Below are positions 47,762-60,690 of a stretch of DNA of 64,000 nucleotides, piece by piece. Both the position numbers and the translations under genes were made by a program. The stretch covers positions 36,909,130 through 36,973,129 of the forward strand of contig RSEF01000003.1 of NCBI GenBank assembly GCA_003993805.1. The letters run 5' to 3'. The stretch's first letter is position 1; each line of letters starts with the position of its first letter. Origin of the DNA: Himantopus leucocephalus. Its lineage: Eukaryota; Chordata; Aves; Charadriiformes; Recurvirostridae. Under the pieces are notes generated by a model. The model was not told where the DNA came from and searched no databases. It saw nothing but the letters and a program-made list of their open reading frames with translations.

Positions 47762-50700
47762 AAAAACTTTAGAAAGCTGAGCACTACAAGAAACAGAGAA
47801 CAATAAAAAAGAGGTTGTAAGAAGAGATGTGGATAAAGACATCTATATAGCCTAAATTGGGATATTTGAGTTATTTTGTTAGCAAAATTAAAGATGAGAG
47901 GAGATCTAATTGCTCTATATGAAAAATCAGGGGGACAGGAATGATTCAAGCTAAAGGTTGCTGTTCAACAAATGGACACGAATGGCCCACGAATAAATTT
48001 GGGCTGGAAATAAAGGTGAAGATCTTGTCTGAATATTGGACCGGTCCTTCCTGGTCTCAGACGCTTTGGAGTAGCTTTTCCATGTGCATGGAGGACAAGA
48101 GAATAACTATGTAATTTTAAGATGAAGTCTGAGCAGCTCGTGAAAGAAATTATTTAGTTTGGTTGCATGTAATAGCAAGATGCTGGACTGTAATGGCAAA
48201 GAGGGTCCCTTTTGGTTACAGGTTTCTAACAAGAAGACCACCATGTCTGTATGTTTTATGCACATATGTACATCAGCCAGAGATTCCAAGAGACACTTGA
48301 AGCTTGATTTATTCACAGCATTGCTTCGTGGTCATATGTATTCTCTGTTACCGGAGAATATTAAAATAGTGTATCTCTCTTTCCATGACATATCTAAATT
48401 ACTCATTCTGGCCTTTACCCATTCTCTTGCTTATGGGGCTAAAGCCATCAACGACTTTTTCTCTTAATGTTGTGAACATGTTTGGTTTGGCTTCTCAAGT
48501 ACAGTACAATTCACTAGTGACTATTTGTCTCTGCGATCTCAAAAGAGATTATAATTTTAAATGATTAGTCCCTCCTATTCAAAAGCAATTAAGTAAATCA
48601 AATACTTAATGCATTTCATTTCTTCTCCATATTACCATGCTACCCAAAAGATGCCTGCACTTTGTTGTACATAGCTCACAACAGGTTGTGCGGTCAGCTA
48701 CTGAAAATACTTTACATTTATAATTAAAATGCAGTTACTTGTTCTTTGCCATTTTCGCATTTCCGTTCACCTCCCCCAAAAGAGACTGGCAAATATTTCT
48801 GTGTTGCACAACCCAGTACAATCGCTCTGTTTGGTAAGTGCAATATTAACATGAGAATGATCAGTGTGACCCAGTGGCTGGTCCCATTTATACTGCAGAG
48901 CAGTTCCTCCAAATTCACTCTGACTTCTTCCTAAAACTAGGAAGAAAATCTGGCTTTCTGCTGTAAAGCAGGATGATCCCCTGCCTTACCTTCCCCTTAA
49001 CATGAGTGGCTTAATTTAAAAACACATGCACTATAACAGCAATCACGCCTGTTTCCTTGGAGGGGATTATAGGCTAATCTTCCTGCAAATGCTCACTGAC
49101 ATTCTACCCTACTCTTTCTGGGGACAAAATTACGGCATGACTAATGCAAAAAGGTGTTCTGCCACAGAGTTCAGTGGAGCAGGGCTTTCCAACTTCATTG
49201 TACCCTACTCACAGATACTGCCAGTCAGTCTCATGATTAATTTTAAAGATGGATTATGCTAAACTGTGAGTCTAAGTGGCAGAATCTGGCTTTTTTTTTT
49301 GGTGCATGAGTTTTATGCTGGAAACATCTACAGGCAGACACATTCTGTAAGGAAGAATAGACAAATATGCTCTTATAAGAGAGAAAAGTCAAAGAGCTCC
49401 ATGGACAGGAAAATTTACGAAGCCTATAAGGATTTCCTGACAGTTGTTGCTATTGTGAGTTCACAGATGTTTAGGGTAATAGCAGAGGCTCCCCACATAT
49501 ATGGCTTCCACTTTGTGCCTTTCCTCAGGTAGCATTTTCCGCAAACTCATGAACAGTTTTAGGATCTACCTACTATGTCAAATTTGGTTAACCCTGGCTA
49601 AAAGCTTCAGAAGCCTTTTTTTTTTTTCTGTCTGTCTCACTTTCAAGTGCACACGCAGAGAAATTATCATGTAAGCTTTACTCCCTTAGGAAACCAAACT
49701 TTGTAACTACAAAACTCTAGAAAAAAATTCACTTTAATTCTAATTTATCTAGTTTAAACTGTAGGACTTTAGAAAACCATTCAGGCAAGAAAGGTAAACA
49801 AGGTACTTTAATGGATAAAAAAAAAATAATACTTTAGAGTGCATAAGAGAAAAAACAAGATCAAGTTATTTCAGTACAACTTTGAAAATAGTCAATGTTT
49901 TACACTCTGTCTGGTGGGCATAACACAATATTTATAGTGGGTTCAGAGTTCTGAAAATAGACAAGGAAACAACAGACAACAAAATATATTATAGGCCAAG
50001 GTCATAATCACCGTAAAATTCTCTTTGCCTCTGCAAATTTAATTCAGCTAATCCACTGCCTTGTCCCCAAGTGAATTAGCAACTCCACTGAAATATAAAA
50101 TATCTTCTGATCAGAGAGGCCCAAGTTCTTCTCTCAGTCACATAAATAAAACACAGCAACTCAATTTTTTGGGGATAAGGTATCAGTGACGGAGTAGATT
50201 TGTACTGATGAAACAGAGAATAGAACTTGGTCCTAAACTTACTCTGAACAAAAATGAATCAGAAAGTATTACTTTGCTGGCTGTTTTTCTGGTTTTCCTT
50301 TTTTTGCCCCTTAATATTTGTTTTGTGGATACAATTGGTAACGAGGCTGGTGCACTGCCTGGAGATACATTGAGAGGAATAATCCCTCTGAAGCTTCTGT
50401 GATATGCAGGGACTGTGCACATTAACTGCCCCACGTCTTTATGGCCTCACCTCTTCCTGACCACAAACAAGTTGGAAAGGAAATCGCAGAGTGCATGGGC
50501 TGCAATTATATCTGTTCCTTGCAAAGAATAAAACTCATCATCTCTTCTATACCAAACTGCACACCAGCTTAAGAACCAGGCAGGAAATAGCCCTTAGAAG
50601 AAATACCATGATTAAATCTCCTGGAGCAGAACTTGGGAAGAGTACAAAAAAAGGTATTTGGAAAAGGAGGACCAATTAGGAATCAAAAGGCAAATCTGAA

Positions 50701-53180
50701 TCTAAATTTTACATCTCGATTGTGACCTGTGTGCCATATCTGAGATCCCACACTGTGATAGGCAGCATGTTCTTTCCCCATTGGGACACTGCCATTAAGT
50801 CCTGGGCTCCCTGGAGCCTCAGAACTGACCCTAAATGTTAATTCCCATGCCCTTGATACAAGTTCTGCACCTCTGACTCATCTGTATTATTAGGTCTGAT
50901 ATTAGCACATCAAACAACCACTGAAGCCAGTCAAAATGTTTTGAATGAAGAAAAATTTATTTGGAAAATAAGGCTTCTTCCATGTGGAAATATTATGTGG
51001 AAAAATGTCAAATACCACTCTTCTCTTGCTCCATACACCCCTGTTAGATCAGGAAAGCTAACTCATTTTTTGAAGAAACTTAAAAATGACATTTTAAAAT
51101 GTTGCAAATAGCTCAAGAAGCTTCACAAGACCAGAGACACCTCAGCTGAGCCTCCTGTGATGCCACTCTTGCCAAACTCAGCAGGCTTGCCTTCCCGGCT
51201 GTAGGGCTCCTTGCACCATATCATCCCCTGCAGCTTTAGAAAGGTGCCAGGGATGTGCTGTTATGAGTGGTGACAATGACAAATGGGTGCTTTATTTTAT
51301 TTTACTGTCATTCTTGCAGTTCTCAGGTTTGACAGCAATGAAGAATAAGTGGAAACAACAATGAGACCTAATGCCAGTGCTCCTTAAAAGACAACCTGCT
51401 TTTACAAAATCCATAGAATGTCCAGCACAGTAAGGCAGGGAGCTGTTTGGTTTTTATCAATTCTTTTTCACATTTTTTAGTAACTTTGTGTGGATTATTA
51501 CTTTCTTGTTCGTCAGCTATAGGTCTCTGAAAGTAATTGCCAAAAGGAAATGTCCCTGTGGTTCCTCAGTGGATGCAGAATCTCAGAGGATGAGACAGAG
51601 CAAAGACAAAAAGAGCAAAATTAACAAAAACCATACAGAATAATATGGAAAAATGCATTCCAGTGTACCAATGGGTCCAGTTCTTCTAAATAGTGAATGT
51701 CCCCACTGCTTAAAGAAGCTATGTCCAGAGGTGCTTCAGGCTTTTATAATGCAGACACCAATACAGGAGGATATACTACATTTCTAATAATCTGAAAAAA
51801 TAACTGGGTACTGGATATTTAAGTATTCAAGAAGCTGGATGCTGTTGCTCAGGTTCTGCACAGTAAAATGTGATATAAGAGAAATTTGCTTTTCCACAAC
51901 GTATGCTTAAGAGAAAAGGAAGGAGAAGGAAGATAAAGCAGTTAAAGTAAGAGTTGTGTTTCTTATCTGCAAATACTTGCCAGTCTGGTGAAATAATTGT
52001 CCTGTAGGTATTAGATCAAACTCCCACATAAGCAAAGAAATAGAAAGAATCTTTGCTGAAAGAATAAATTATAGACCATCAAAGATGATTTGTGTTACCT
52101 GATGGGAAGAGATGGTTTTTGTTTGTTTATTTGCTGTTCGTTCTTAAATACAAGAACATTTTAAACTGAGGGAATATTTTGATGCAGCAGACTATCCCTT
52201 TCCTCTGGGGTAAATACATACATTGCTTAGCAACCTTTTATGACCCAAAGACCAAAACATCTTAATATATAAAATACCACTATGAAAAATGGGCAGTGTG
52301 AGAAAAGAGCCAGCAGCCAAGTGGCTGGATGATTTGAATGATTCATTAGATTAAGATTTATTAACCGGCTTTTTTTTTTTGAAATCCAACTGCAAAATGA
52401 GTAAAGAAGCAGAGCAATCATATAGGGATCATGTAGGCAAATAGGCAATGATAGTTGTCTCTGAAAAGAGGAGGAATCAGCACTACTATTTTCAGGGGCT
52501 TTCTGTACATGAGATCAGAAGAAATTGCTGCATAGCTATTATGTGACGAGGATGCTAACTGTGGTTGAAACAGCCCTGGCAAGAATTATTGATGGAGGGG
52601 AAGCAGGAACACAAGGGCACTCACTCTCCCTTGTTGTCACTTTCATCTGTATGGACCAGAGCCATCTCAAGGTCTGGCTGCACGGGGCCAGGCACAGATG
52701 AAATCGGCTCCATTGGCTGTTGAAAACAGAGACTTTCCATTTTCATTAACAGGCAGCATCCAGAGGGCCAAAGAGGGTGGAAAAAGGCAAGGCAGATTAA
52801 ACTGTGGACTTCTTGCCTTCTGGACGGATATCAGACAGGTATGGAGAGAGAAGAAGCCTTGTTCCTCTTGCCAGCTGGGAGGTAGGTGTTCAGGACTAAG
52901 CCTAGATGGCATGACTCATGCTGTGACTTAAAACTTGCACAGATGGATAATTTTTCATCAGGATAATCCAGGTACTTGTGTTGTAGTAAAATTGACATTA
53001 ACTAGGAAAATGAAATGTTAAATGAAGCAACCAAGGAAACGTGCTGCTGCTCAAGCCCTCTATACTGCCCCAACCCTATTTAATTATTTACCTAATATTA
53101 AAATAGAGAAATATTAACTAGACGTGATTTATCTATCTAACCACCAGCCAATGTAGCACTGTTGATAAGTAGGGTATTCC
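47762..53180. other. Gene-free unique DNA
   Basis: No gene, RNA gene or interspersed repeat recognised over about 5.4 kb. All frames are under 103 codons, overlap on both strands and lack splice context. Confidence 0.5.
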
Positions 53181-53577
53181 TGTCAAGAGAGTCATGAACT
53201 CTAGGCCTGGTCAGCAAACCGAGAAAACCACTTGCAACTGCCAAGATCAGAGGAGATCTCCGGCAGCAGGAGATCGTGACCACCGACTCATTGACCACCT
53301 ACCCAAATGATACCACTTACTCAAAAGAGAACAATGTGCAATAATTTGTGCAATAATTTACACAGGAAGCAAAGAAATCTCAACCAATCATTAAAGAGAA
53401 TAATAATGAATATGTAATAATCAATGTATAAAAGTAGAGATTTTTGAAACTAAGGTGTGCTTCCATTTAGGGATGAGCACCCCATTTCTGCCCATTAATG
53501 GAACAGACCTGGAAATACCTCTGCTCTGTGTGTTATTGGCTTGCACACCGGGTAAAGAACACAGATTTGGGACAACA
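53181..53577 (+). mobile_element. Probable avian retroviral LTR, approximate ends
   Basis: TGTATAAAAG at 53425-53434 looks like a TATA box. It is followed by GTGTGCTTCCATTTAGGG, CACCCCATTTCTGCCCATTA and CTCTGTGTGTTATTGGCTTGC, ending CAGATTTGGGACAACA. This order matches the R-U5 part of avian ERV LTRs as I recall them. The U3 start is unclear: TGTCAAGAGAGTCATG at 53181 is a possible TG end, but no target duplication was found (TATTCC before, CGTGCA after). No internal retroviral genes are adjacent, so a solo or partial LTR. Confidence 0.6.
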
Positions 53578-56500
53578 CGTGCACATGTGCAAACATATCT
53601 TTCTTTATATTTTGAAAGATACTTTCATTTATATATTGAATTCTGCATTCATTTGAGTTATTTTGCTCTGTACAAAGGACATTCATGTTTGTGACCTCCT
53701 GTAAGACATTGACCAAACCCCTGGAGCCAAAATGTTAAGATGTGAGCGGGAGCAGACCTAAGCATCAATCAGTGTGGTAAAAGTGTGCCACACCACGGAG
53801 AGTTTCACCACACACCAAGCACCACAAAAATGTTCTCAGCAGCCTCTGTAAGACACTCACTATAGAAGCAGATCTGGCATTTTAAGGATCTAATTTGTCG
53901 TCTTCTAAAGATTGGTGCCCATGGAGCTAAGCTGGCCACCTGGCCTTACACCTTGGAGCTCCATGGGCTTTCTGAAGGGACTTGGGGACTACTCCCCACT
54001 CTTCTCCTTAAAAAGGCAGGGGGAACCCTAATGCAATACACAGGGCTGCCTCACAAGATTTTTTTTCATTGGTTTTCTTCACAGGATAAAACAATCGGGG
54101 AAAGATTCACTAACAAAGCATTCAGACATTACCATAGTACCTTGATTGTTTCTTTTCATATGGGAAAAATTATCTTCAGAACACCTTAATTTCTAATGAG
54201 CCCTAAGATCATGGGGACATTGGCAGTACCCCTTAGCGACACTTCTGTCTGACAATGAGACTGGACACTTCCTTGAGAAATTGCCAGATTCATCATACGA
54301 AAATTAAATTCTGTCTGGTTGCCTAGGGACTGCAACAATGTTTCCAGATTTGTGTTTGGGGCTGGAGGATGGTAATCATGAGATAGATATAAGCAGCAGA
54401 GTACAAACAAAGACTGAAAGCGCAGTTAGGGTTTTAATATACTTTCTGAGTAGCCTCCACTAAAATCATCACTTCGCCACCCATGTGGCCTCCCCAGGGA
54501 AGTCACTGCAGGGACCAGAAGCAAGCCCAAAGATTAATTTAAAGGAATCCTTCATTTTCTTTATTTTCCTTTGAAGACTGTTGAAAAGGTAGAATTGGGT
54601 GATGGATTATGAAGAGTATTTAAGGCTAGATATGGCAGAGGAGATTGCAGGGGGATTTTAAGTTTTCTGAGGATTTTTTAGTTAATTTTTAATGTCTGTT
54701 ACTAGAGTTTTTACTGGTGTCAATGAGAGCTAAAGTTGCTTGTCATAGTGCAGGATGAGCTGCCAGTGGGAGTACCCAGTCCGAAGGGAGTTCCAAAGGG
54801 AGAAGTAGGGCATTTCACTCCTCGCTTTTGATGGTGAGCCAGCATTACGGGTTCAGCTCAAGTACAGATGCTATTCTTAATATATTCATAGCATGCGCAG
54901 ATTTGGTTATATAACAAGGACCCATTATCTGAGATGTGTTCATGGGTACATGCTATTCTTAGTATGTCAGGGTGCAGTTTATTATCTCCTATGGTAAATA
55001 CACTAAAATCTAACAATAAGATACTCTGGCAGTCCTTCACATCTATCTCCACATTAATCTTTCGTTGAAAAGAAGTCTGAAGGACACACAAAAATGTTTT
55101 AGAATTCTTCAGTACAGTAATATCTACCTCGTTTGGTGCATATGAACTTAATGTTTTCAAAAACACAGTGGATCAGATGCAATTAGCTTCTCACATTTAA
55201 AAATTCTCTAAATTGCCTTGTGCTCAAAACTCAGACAACTTATCCAATGTGTAGAGAAACCAACCAGCAAGGCTCTTTCTCTTGATTTTGATGTTTTGTT
55301 TTGGTAGACTTTCAGTTTCACAGCAGACGTATCCTTTTTTTTCCCTGGTGTTCTTGCTAAATCCTTTTTCATTTTTGACATCAACAGCAAGTGTCCAGAC
55401 TTGTGAAATCAAAAGTGCTCTGTATATTATTTCAAGTACAAAATATGAAGTAATTGGACAGATAATATATTTATTTTTAAGGAAAGCATAGTGTTAGAAT
55501 CAAAACCTTTAAAATGAAAACCGAGACTGCTCCTAAACTAATGGGAGTATATAAACAAAACAAGCACAACTAATAAGTTTTAGATTAATGTTTGATGCAA
55601 ACTTAGATCAAAGATAATTTTGGCATACCTTGAAATACATTATATACACCTTGAAAAATGTATTATACCTTGAAATTAAGAGGTTATTGAGACTCTTGAT
55701 TTTCACTTCCACCAGCATAAACCACTGACTAACACAATGCTCACAGCTTTTCTTTTGTAAGACAGATGTGACCAACAGTCTCATTGTCTTAGGAACAACA
55801 GAAGGACCTAGAGTAGGTGGGAAAGGGAGATCACTGAACAGCAAAGTCTTTAGGACTCAAAAGTGCAATGACTGGGTTGTCAGGTGGTCTCTTAAAGATT
55901 GCCTGGCATTTTTTTCTTTTTCCAAAAGAATTTGCAGAGTTGGGAGGCCTTATTGTAGCTTATAAAGACACTTATTAAATCTCTAATGGAAGGTGAAGAA
56001 GGAGGTAGAGCAGAGACATCACACATTGGCTTTTTTGCAGAGACACAACCAGGTAAATATGGAGACATGTTAGACCCTGACTTGCTCTGCAGGTGGTCAG
56101 GTGCCTCTCAGAAAGGCAACAATCCTGCTCCCCCTCTCCTCTTTTTCCAAGGAGAAAAAATCCTTCATCAGTCAAATAAAACCTTTAAATAAAGGTGTTT
56201 AGTGCAGTGTGTGTATGTGGCTACTTAACATCAACAGCACCAACACAATATTGTTAAGGCTAGCATTGTTAACAGCCATGGGGACGTAGCTGCAAAAAGC
56301 TGGAAAGGTGTCACCTTTGTAGAAAAATAAGCACTAAACCGCACGTTTTCATAAGGGAGTTTGTAAGTGGCAGAGATGGCAGAGCTGGGTGGGTTTGTTG
56401 CAATTAGTATTTAATAACACATAACACCAGAAGATAACAGTTGTGGAGATGGAGTGGACTAGAGATGTTTGCATATTCAATACTTGATTTTTCAGTGTAA

Positions 56501-58641
56501 TAAATAACTCTTTTTCAATATTTTCACTAAATGGAAATACCACAAATAAGATGTAGATTTCAATGTCATCACTTGAGAATCATGGGGGCACTAACAGGAG
56601 TATGGTTTTGGGTTAGGACTTTGGCTTCCAGGGATGGTGGGTCAAAAGTGTTGAAAATGTTGCATTTCCTCTCTAATAATATGTGAATTAAATGAAAAAG
56701 CCGTCTAATAGAAAATATCCTCTGCCTTGTGAGTAGCGACTGTACACTAGGAAAATATACTGCCAAAAAATAGACTTGATTCCTTAAGTATTTCTAAACT
56801 TCAGTGGCGAATGATAATCTTCCCATTGCATTTCTGTATACTCTTTTGACATCAACACAGATTTGCACAGCTGCTTGAGTGAAGGTAGAGGTGAAGACAT
56901 CATTGGATTAAGAGTAGGAAAGGTCAAAGTCTGCTAGCCACTTCATATGCCTTCTTCTATAAAGTACAACTACTGTTTGGTAGAGAGGAAGTGTCTGTGT
57001 GGACCAGAATCCCTTTCACCTACAGATCTATTGTTTTCTTGCCTTATGTTGTCATCTGAAAACGTAAATCAACAATTAATCAAGTTGGGCAGCTTCTTTT
57101 TCTCTTTAGATCTTCAGTAACTACTGAGTCCAAGCAATGGGGAACTGCAATTATCTAATTCCAAGCCTGCCTCTGCATTTCACCTATTACAGTGACTGAA
57201 CTGATAAAGAATCAGATTTTCAAAAAGAAAATCTATTTGGTGTTTTATTCTATTCAGATATGGGACTGTGCGAAATTATTCTTTTTCTATTTTTTTCCTA
57301 AAACCCAAATAGGTTAGCTGCTTGCCTATATAAAAAAGAATGTTTATGATTGCCCAAGGTGGTTTTGAAAATCAGTCACATACTTAATTTTCTACAAACA
57401 TTTCTTCATACATTGTTTTATAAGAGAGCCTCATCTTTGAGTGTCAGAGTACGTAATTCACAGAGGAATTGTGGAAACCACTTAATAAGTGTTCTTTTAA
57501 ATATGTGTGTGTATGTGTATATATATTTATATAAGAAGTGAGCTGGGGAAAGTTCACATATTTTCTTCTTTCATTTCATTTTTCTATTCTTTATCTCTTG
57601 AGGGAGTGCAGAAAGTATGAAATACAGTTTGAGAAGGAAGAACTAACAGACCTATTGGCTTCCTCAGAGAGACCTACATTTCACAACGGCTTCTCAGGAG
57701 AATGAACTCTTAATTTTTAGCTTACCTGTCATTTTGTTCTAATGAAAACAAGAGCGATCCTCCTGTCAACCTCCACAAGAATCTTATGGAATTAAAAATA
57801 ATGCAATAAAATCTGCTGTGAAAACGTAAATAGCAACAGTGTAAGAAAACACCTGGCTCTGCAGTTAGTCATGTAGGAACCAGCTACTATGTCTCTATTC
57901 TCCAAAATGGCTTTATATGCTTGCAAACATCTGAAGTGTGTGAATGAGAATATCCATACATTCTGTTCCAGTTAATAAAAAAATGGCAACAGTTGGCTTT
58001 CCACTATTCGTATGTGCATGACTTTTTATGGCCCTTGGCTTTTATATCAAGTCACTTGCAAATACGGCTAGTGAAAGTTGCCAGATGTTCTTTCTAAGAA
58101 CTACATGGTCTTGATAAGAACATAGGCGCATAGTGTAGATAATTGCATCTGAAATCTTCAGCAAATGTATTTTATTTTCCCTCTTTTTCTGTTCAAAGGA
58201 AATTGTCTCTGAAACACCAGCCTGAGCAAAACTGAGAAAAAATTTAAGATGACTGTAATTCCTCTGTCTTGCCTATTTACCATTTCTCCTTCAGACTGCT
58301 CATACCTCATGGGTTTAACAAAATTCTTGTCTGGGGTCTTGAACCCACTCCCACTGAAGTCAAATTGGAAGGTTTCTGATTCCTTAGTGATGACTTAATT
58401 AGGTTTTGTAAGAGATGTATTAATGCAACCAGAATTCCTCTGTGTAACTTACATTACCAGTTATAACCACAAAGCAAAACCAGCATCAAAACTGAACTTC
58501 TAGTACAAGATACTGACTCAGATTTGTCAGTGATCATACTTTTAAGAACAAAAGCTTTTTAAATATCTATTTAACAAATTTGAATATGTTATTTGAAGAA
58601 AACATACTGTGTAGTAGATCAGAAAAAATATAGTTTATATG
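53578..58641. other. Gene-free unique DNA
   Basis: No supported gene. At 54054-54078 a strong acceptor-like TTTTTCATTGGTTTTCTTCACAG precedes 34 open codons ending in TAA at 54189, unrecognised. The minus frame 54858-55166 (102 codons) has no splice or family support. Confidence 0.45.
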
Positions 58642-58819
58642 TAAGCAGAAAGTTTTCTAAAGCCAATGTGAATCAGAAGGAAAAAAAAATACCAAATATT
58701 CAGGTCTGGCAAATAAGTTATCTTTCAACTTTGATATCTTTCAACTTTTGATAAGCAGAAAGTTTTCTAAAGCCAATATATTCAGGTCTGGCAAATAAGT
58801 TATCTTTCAACTTTGATAA
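58642..58819. repeat. Local imperfect tandem duplication
   Basis: TAAGCAGAAAGTTTTCTAAAGCC ... TTCAGGTCTGGCAAATAAGT ... ATCTTTCAACTTTGAT occurs twice, at about 58642-58735 and 58753-58819. The second copy lacks about 30 bp including an A run. A short third trace, ATCTTTCAACTTT, lies between them. Confidence 0.9.
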
Positions 58820-60569
58820 GTGTAAATGGCAAGCAGCATGAAGAAAACAGCGTACCAAGTGTTGTAGTAAGTCCACAAATCCAGAAGAACACACTCTCTA
58901 AGGCTATCAGTCTACAGGTTGTGTACAGTCTACAGTGTGCTAAAAGAAAATTAGAATCCCACAAAGCTAAGGGAAAGCAGGAAAGAGCCAATTATTTCTC
59001 ATGTATTAGGAACACCTGAATAGCAAATTATCTTTCTCTTGTTTCTGATTTTTTTTTCCTGCCTTGATGGGATTAAGATTGAATGCCTGGAAAAAAAAAT
59101 ATTTTAACCAAGTACGTCTCCTTCCTGGATTTCATAATAAGAAACATTTAATGGACACCATGAAATTTGTAAACACTCTGTATCAGAGCAGGAAGGAGTT
59201 TTTCTGTTTTTAAAGCGTAGATCTTTACTGACAAAACTACAGAAGGAATGTGTGAATACTTGTGAATAGCCTTAAGAAACAAAATCTGATAGGCAGTTGT
59301 AAGGATTAAGGAGCAGAGACATATCCACAAGTGTTCACAGGTCATCTTTATACCTTCTTTAATGTAACTACCTTCATTTTTCTAATTTCAGTCTAGATGA
59401 GACATGCCTTGTGTACTTAACTGGGGTCAAACCATGGTATTACACATGGATCATTTCCAACAGGAATCTTTACACTGGCATCCTCTTCATAAACTTGGCA
59501 CTGATTAAACACAGCTCCTCCCTTCATCCAAACACTCTAAAACAACTAATTCTCCTCTCCCTCCTCAGACTGCTCAACTATCAAAAAGGGCTTAAAAATA
59601 AATATTCACCTGTTTTCCATGATAAAGGATTAAATCAGATTATTAGCTGGTCTAAAGAATGCACTCAACTGTGATGAGTGGTAACTCTACCATGAAAAGC
59701 AACTAATAAATATTAAATCAGTTCCATCTAAAAGCTCAAGGCACAAAGTTATGTACTGTACTTGCTGGACCTTTAGCGAAGTGGAAAAGGCTGCAGGTTA
59801 ACTTTTAATGTGTGCATAAAATGAAAATTGGTTTTGGCCTTTGTACTGCTTTGTACTGCAAATCGAGTTAAGCTGATACACTTGCTAACTAAAGTTTAAC
59901 TTCTCATAAAAATAACACTCTTCCCCATAGACAAGAAAACAAGAACAGTTAGCAAGAAAACAGGCATAACTTGCTGACATCTGATTACTAAGACATTCAT
60001 TTCTCGATATTCAAAACAGGGGTTTTTAACAGTAGCTGTAATCATTTGCGCAAATGTCTTTGAAAGTGTGTCCTCAAGTCTGACAAATTACACAAGTGCA
60101 GCACGAAGCTGAAAGTTTTACAGCTACATGGAAACTTAGAAATGAGGACAAACATCAGTACAGAGACTGAAAGATGAATGAAAAAAGAATCAAAACTTTT
60201 AAGTCCTCACTGTGCCATCTTAGGCCCCAGTTCTCGGAGAGCTGCATATTCAGCTCAATTTGAATTGCTTAGAAGTGTTTTCCATACACAAATGCATTTT
60301 TTTCTAATTTTAATAATACATGAATATATTAATTAGTAACAGCCCATGTTGCAGAAATAAGAGGTAAACAGACAAAGAACCACTAGTGAGCCATAAAAGT
60401 TCTTTCCTGCTACTCGAAAGAGCAACTTTCTGTCACTGGAAATTATATATTCGCTCAAAGGACCAAACTGGACTTTATTTTCCTTTGAATCTTACTGCTT
60501 TGGTGGTGGGCTGAGCCTCTTTATACACTGTGACTTCCTTGGCATTTGCAAGCACTTGACTATGAGAGG
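58820..60569. other. Gene-free unique DNA
   Basis: AT-rich, no gene or repeat recognised. An 87-codon frame at 59411-59674 contains an internal acceptor-like CTCCCTCCTCAG but no recognisable domain. Confidence 0.5.
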
Positions 60570-60635
60570 GTGAGATGCCTTTGACCCTGTTTAGACTAGA
60601 TGATTGTTGTAGGTCCCTTCCAACTGAAACATTCT
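60570..60635 (+). mobile_element. CR1 LINE 3' tail
   Basis: GAGATGCCTTTGACCCTGTT, AGACTAGATGATTGTTGTAGG and GGTCCCTTCCAACTGAAACATTCT match the last 60-70 bp of a CR1 subfamily ending in ATTCT units. It runs straight into the microsatellite that follows. Heavily 5'-truncated. Confidence 0.88.
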
Positions 60636-60690
60636 ATTCTATTCTATTCTATTCTATTCTGTTCTGTTCTGTTCTGTTCTGTTCTGTTCT
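60631..60690 (+). repeat. (ATTCT)6(GTTCT)6 microsatellite grown from a CR1 tail
   Basis: Six ATTCT units (60631-60660) followed by six GTTCT units (60661-60690), then ATTCA. The first units continue the CR1 3' tail, so the array was seeded by the element and then expanded, with an A-to-G variant unit spreading in the second half. The 68- and 76-codon frames over it are repeat translations. Confidence 0.93.
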
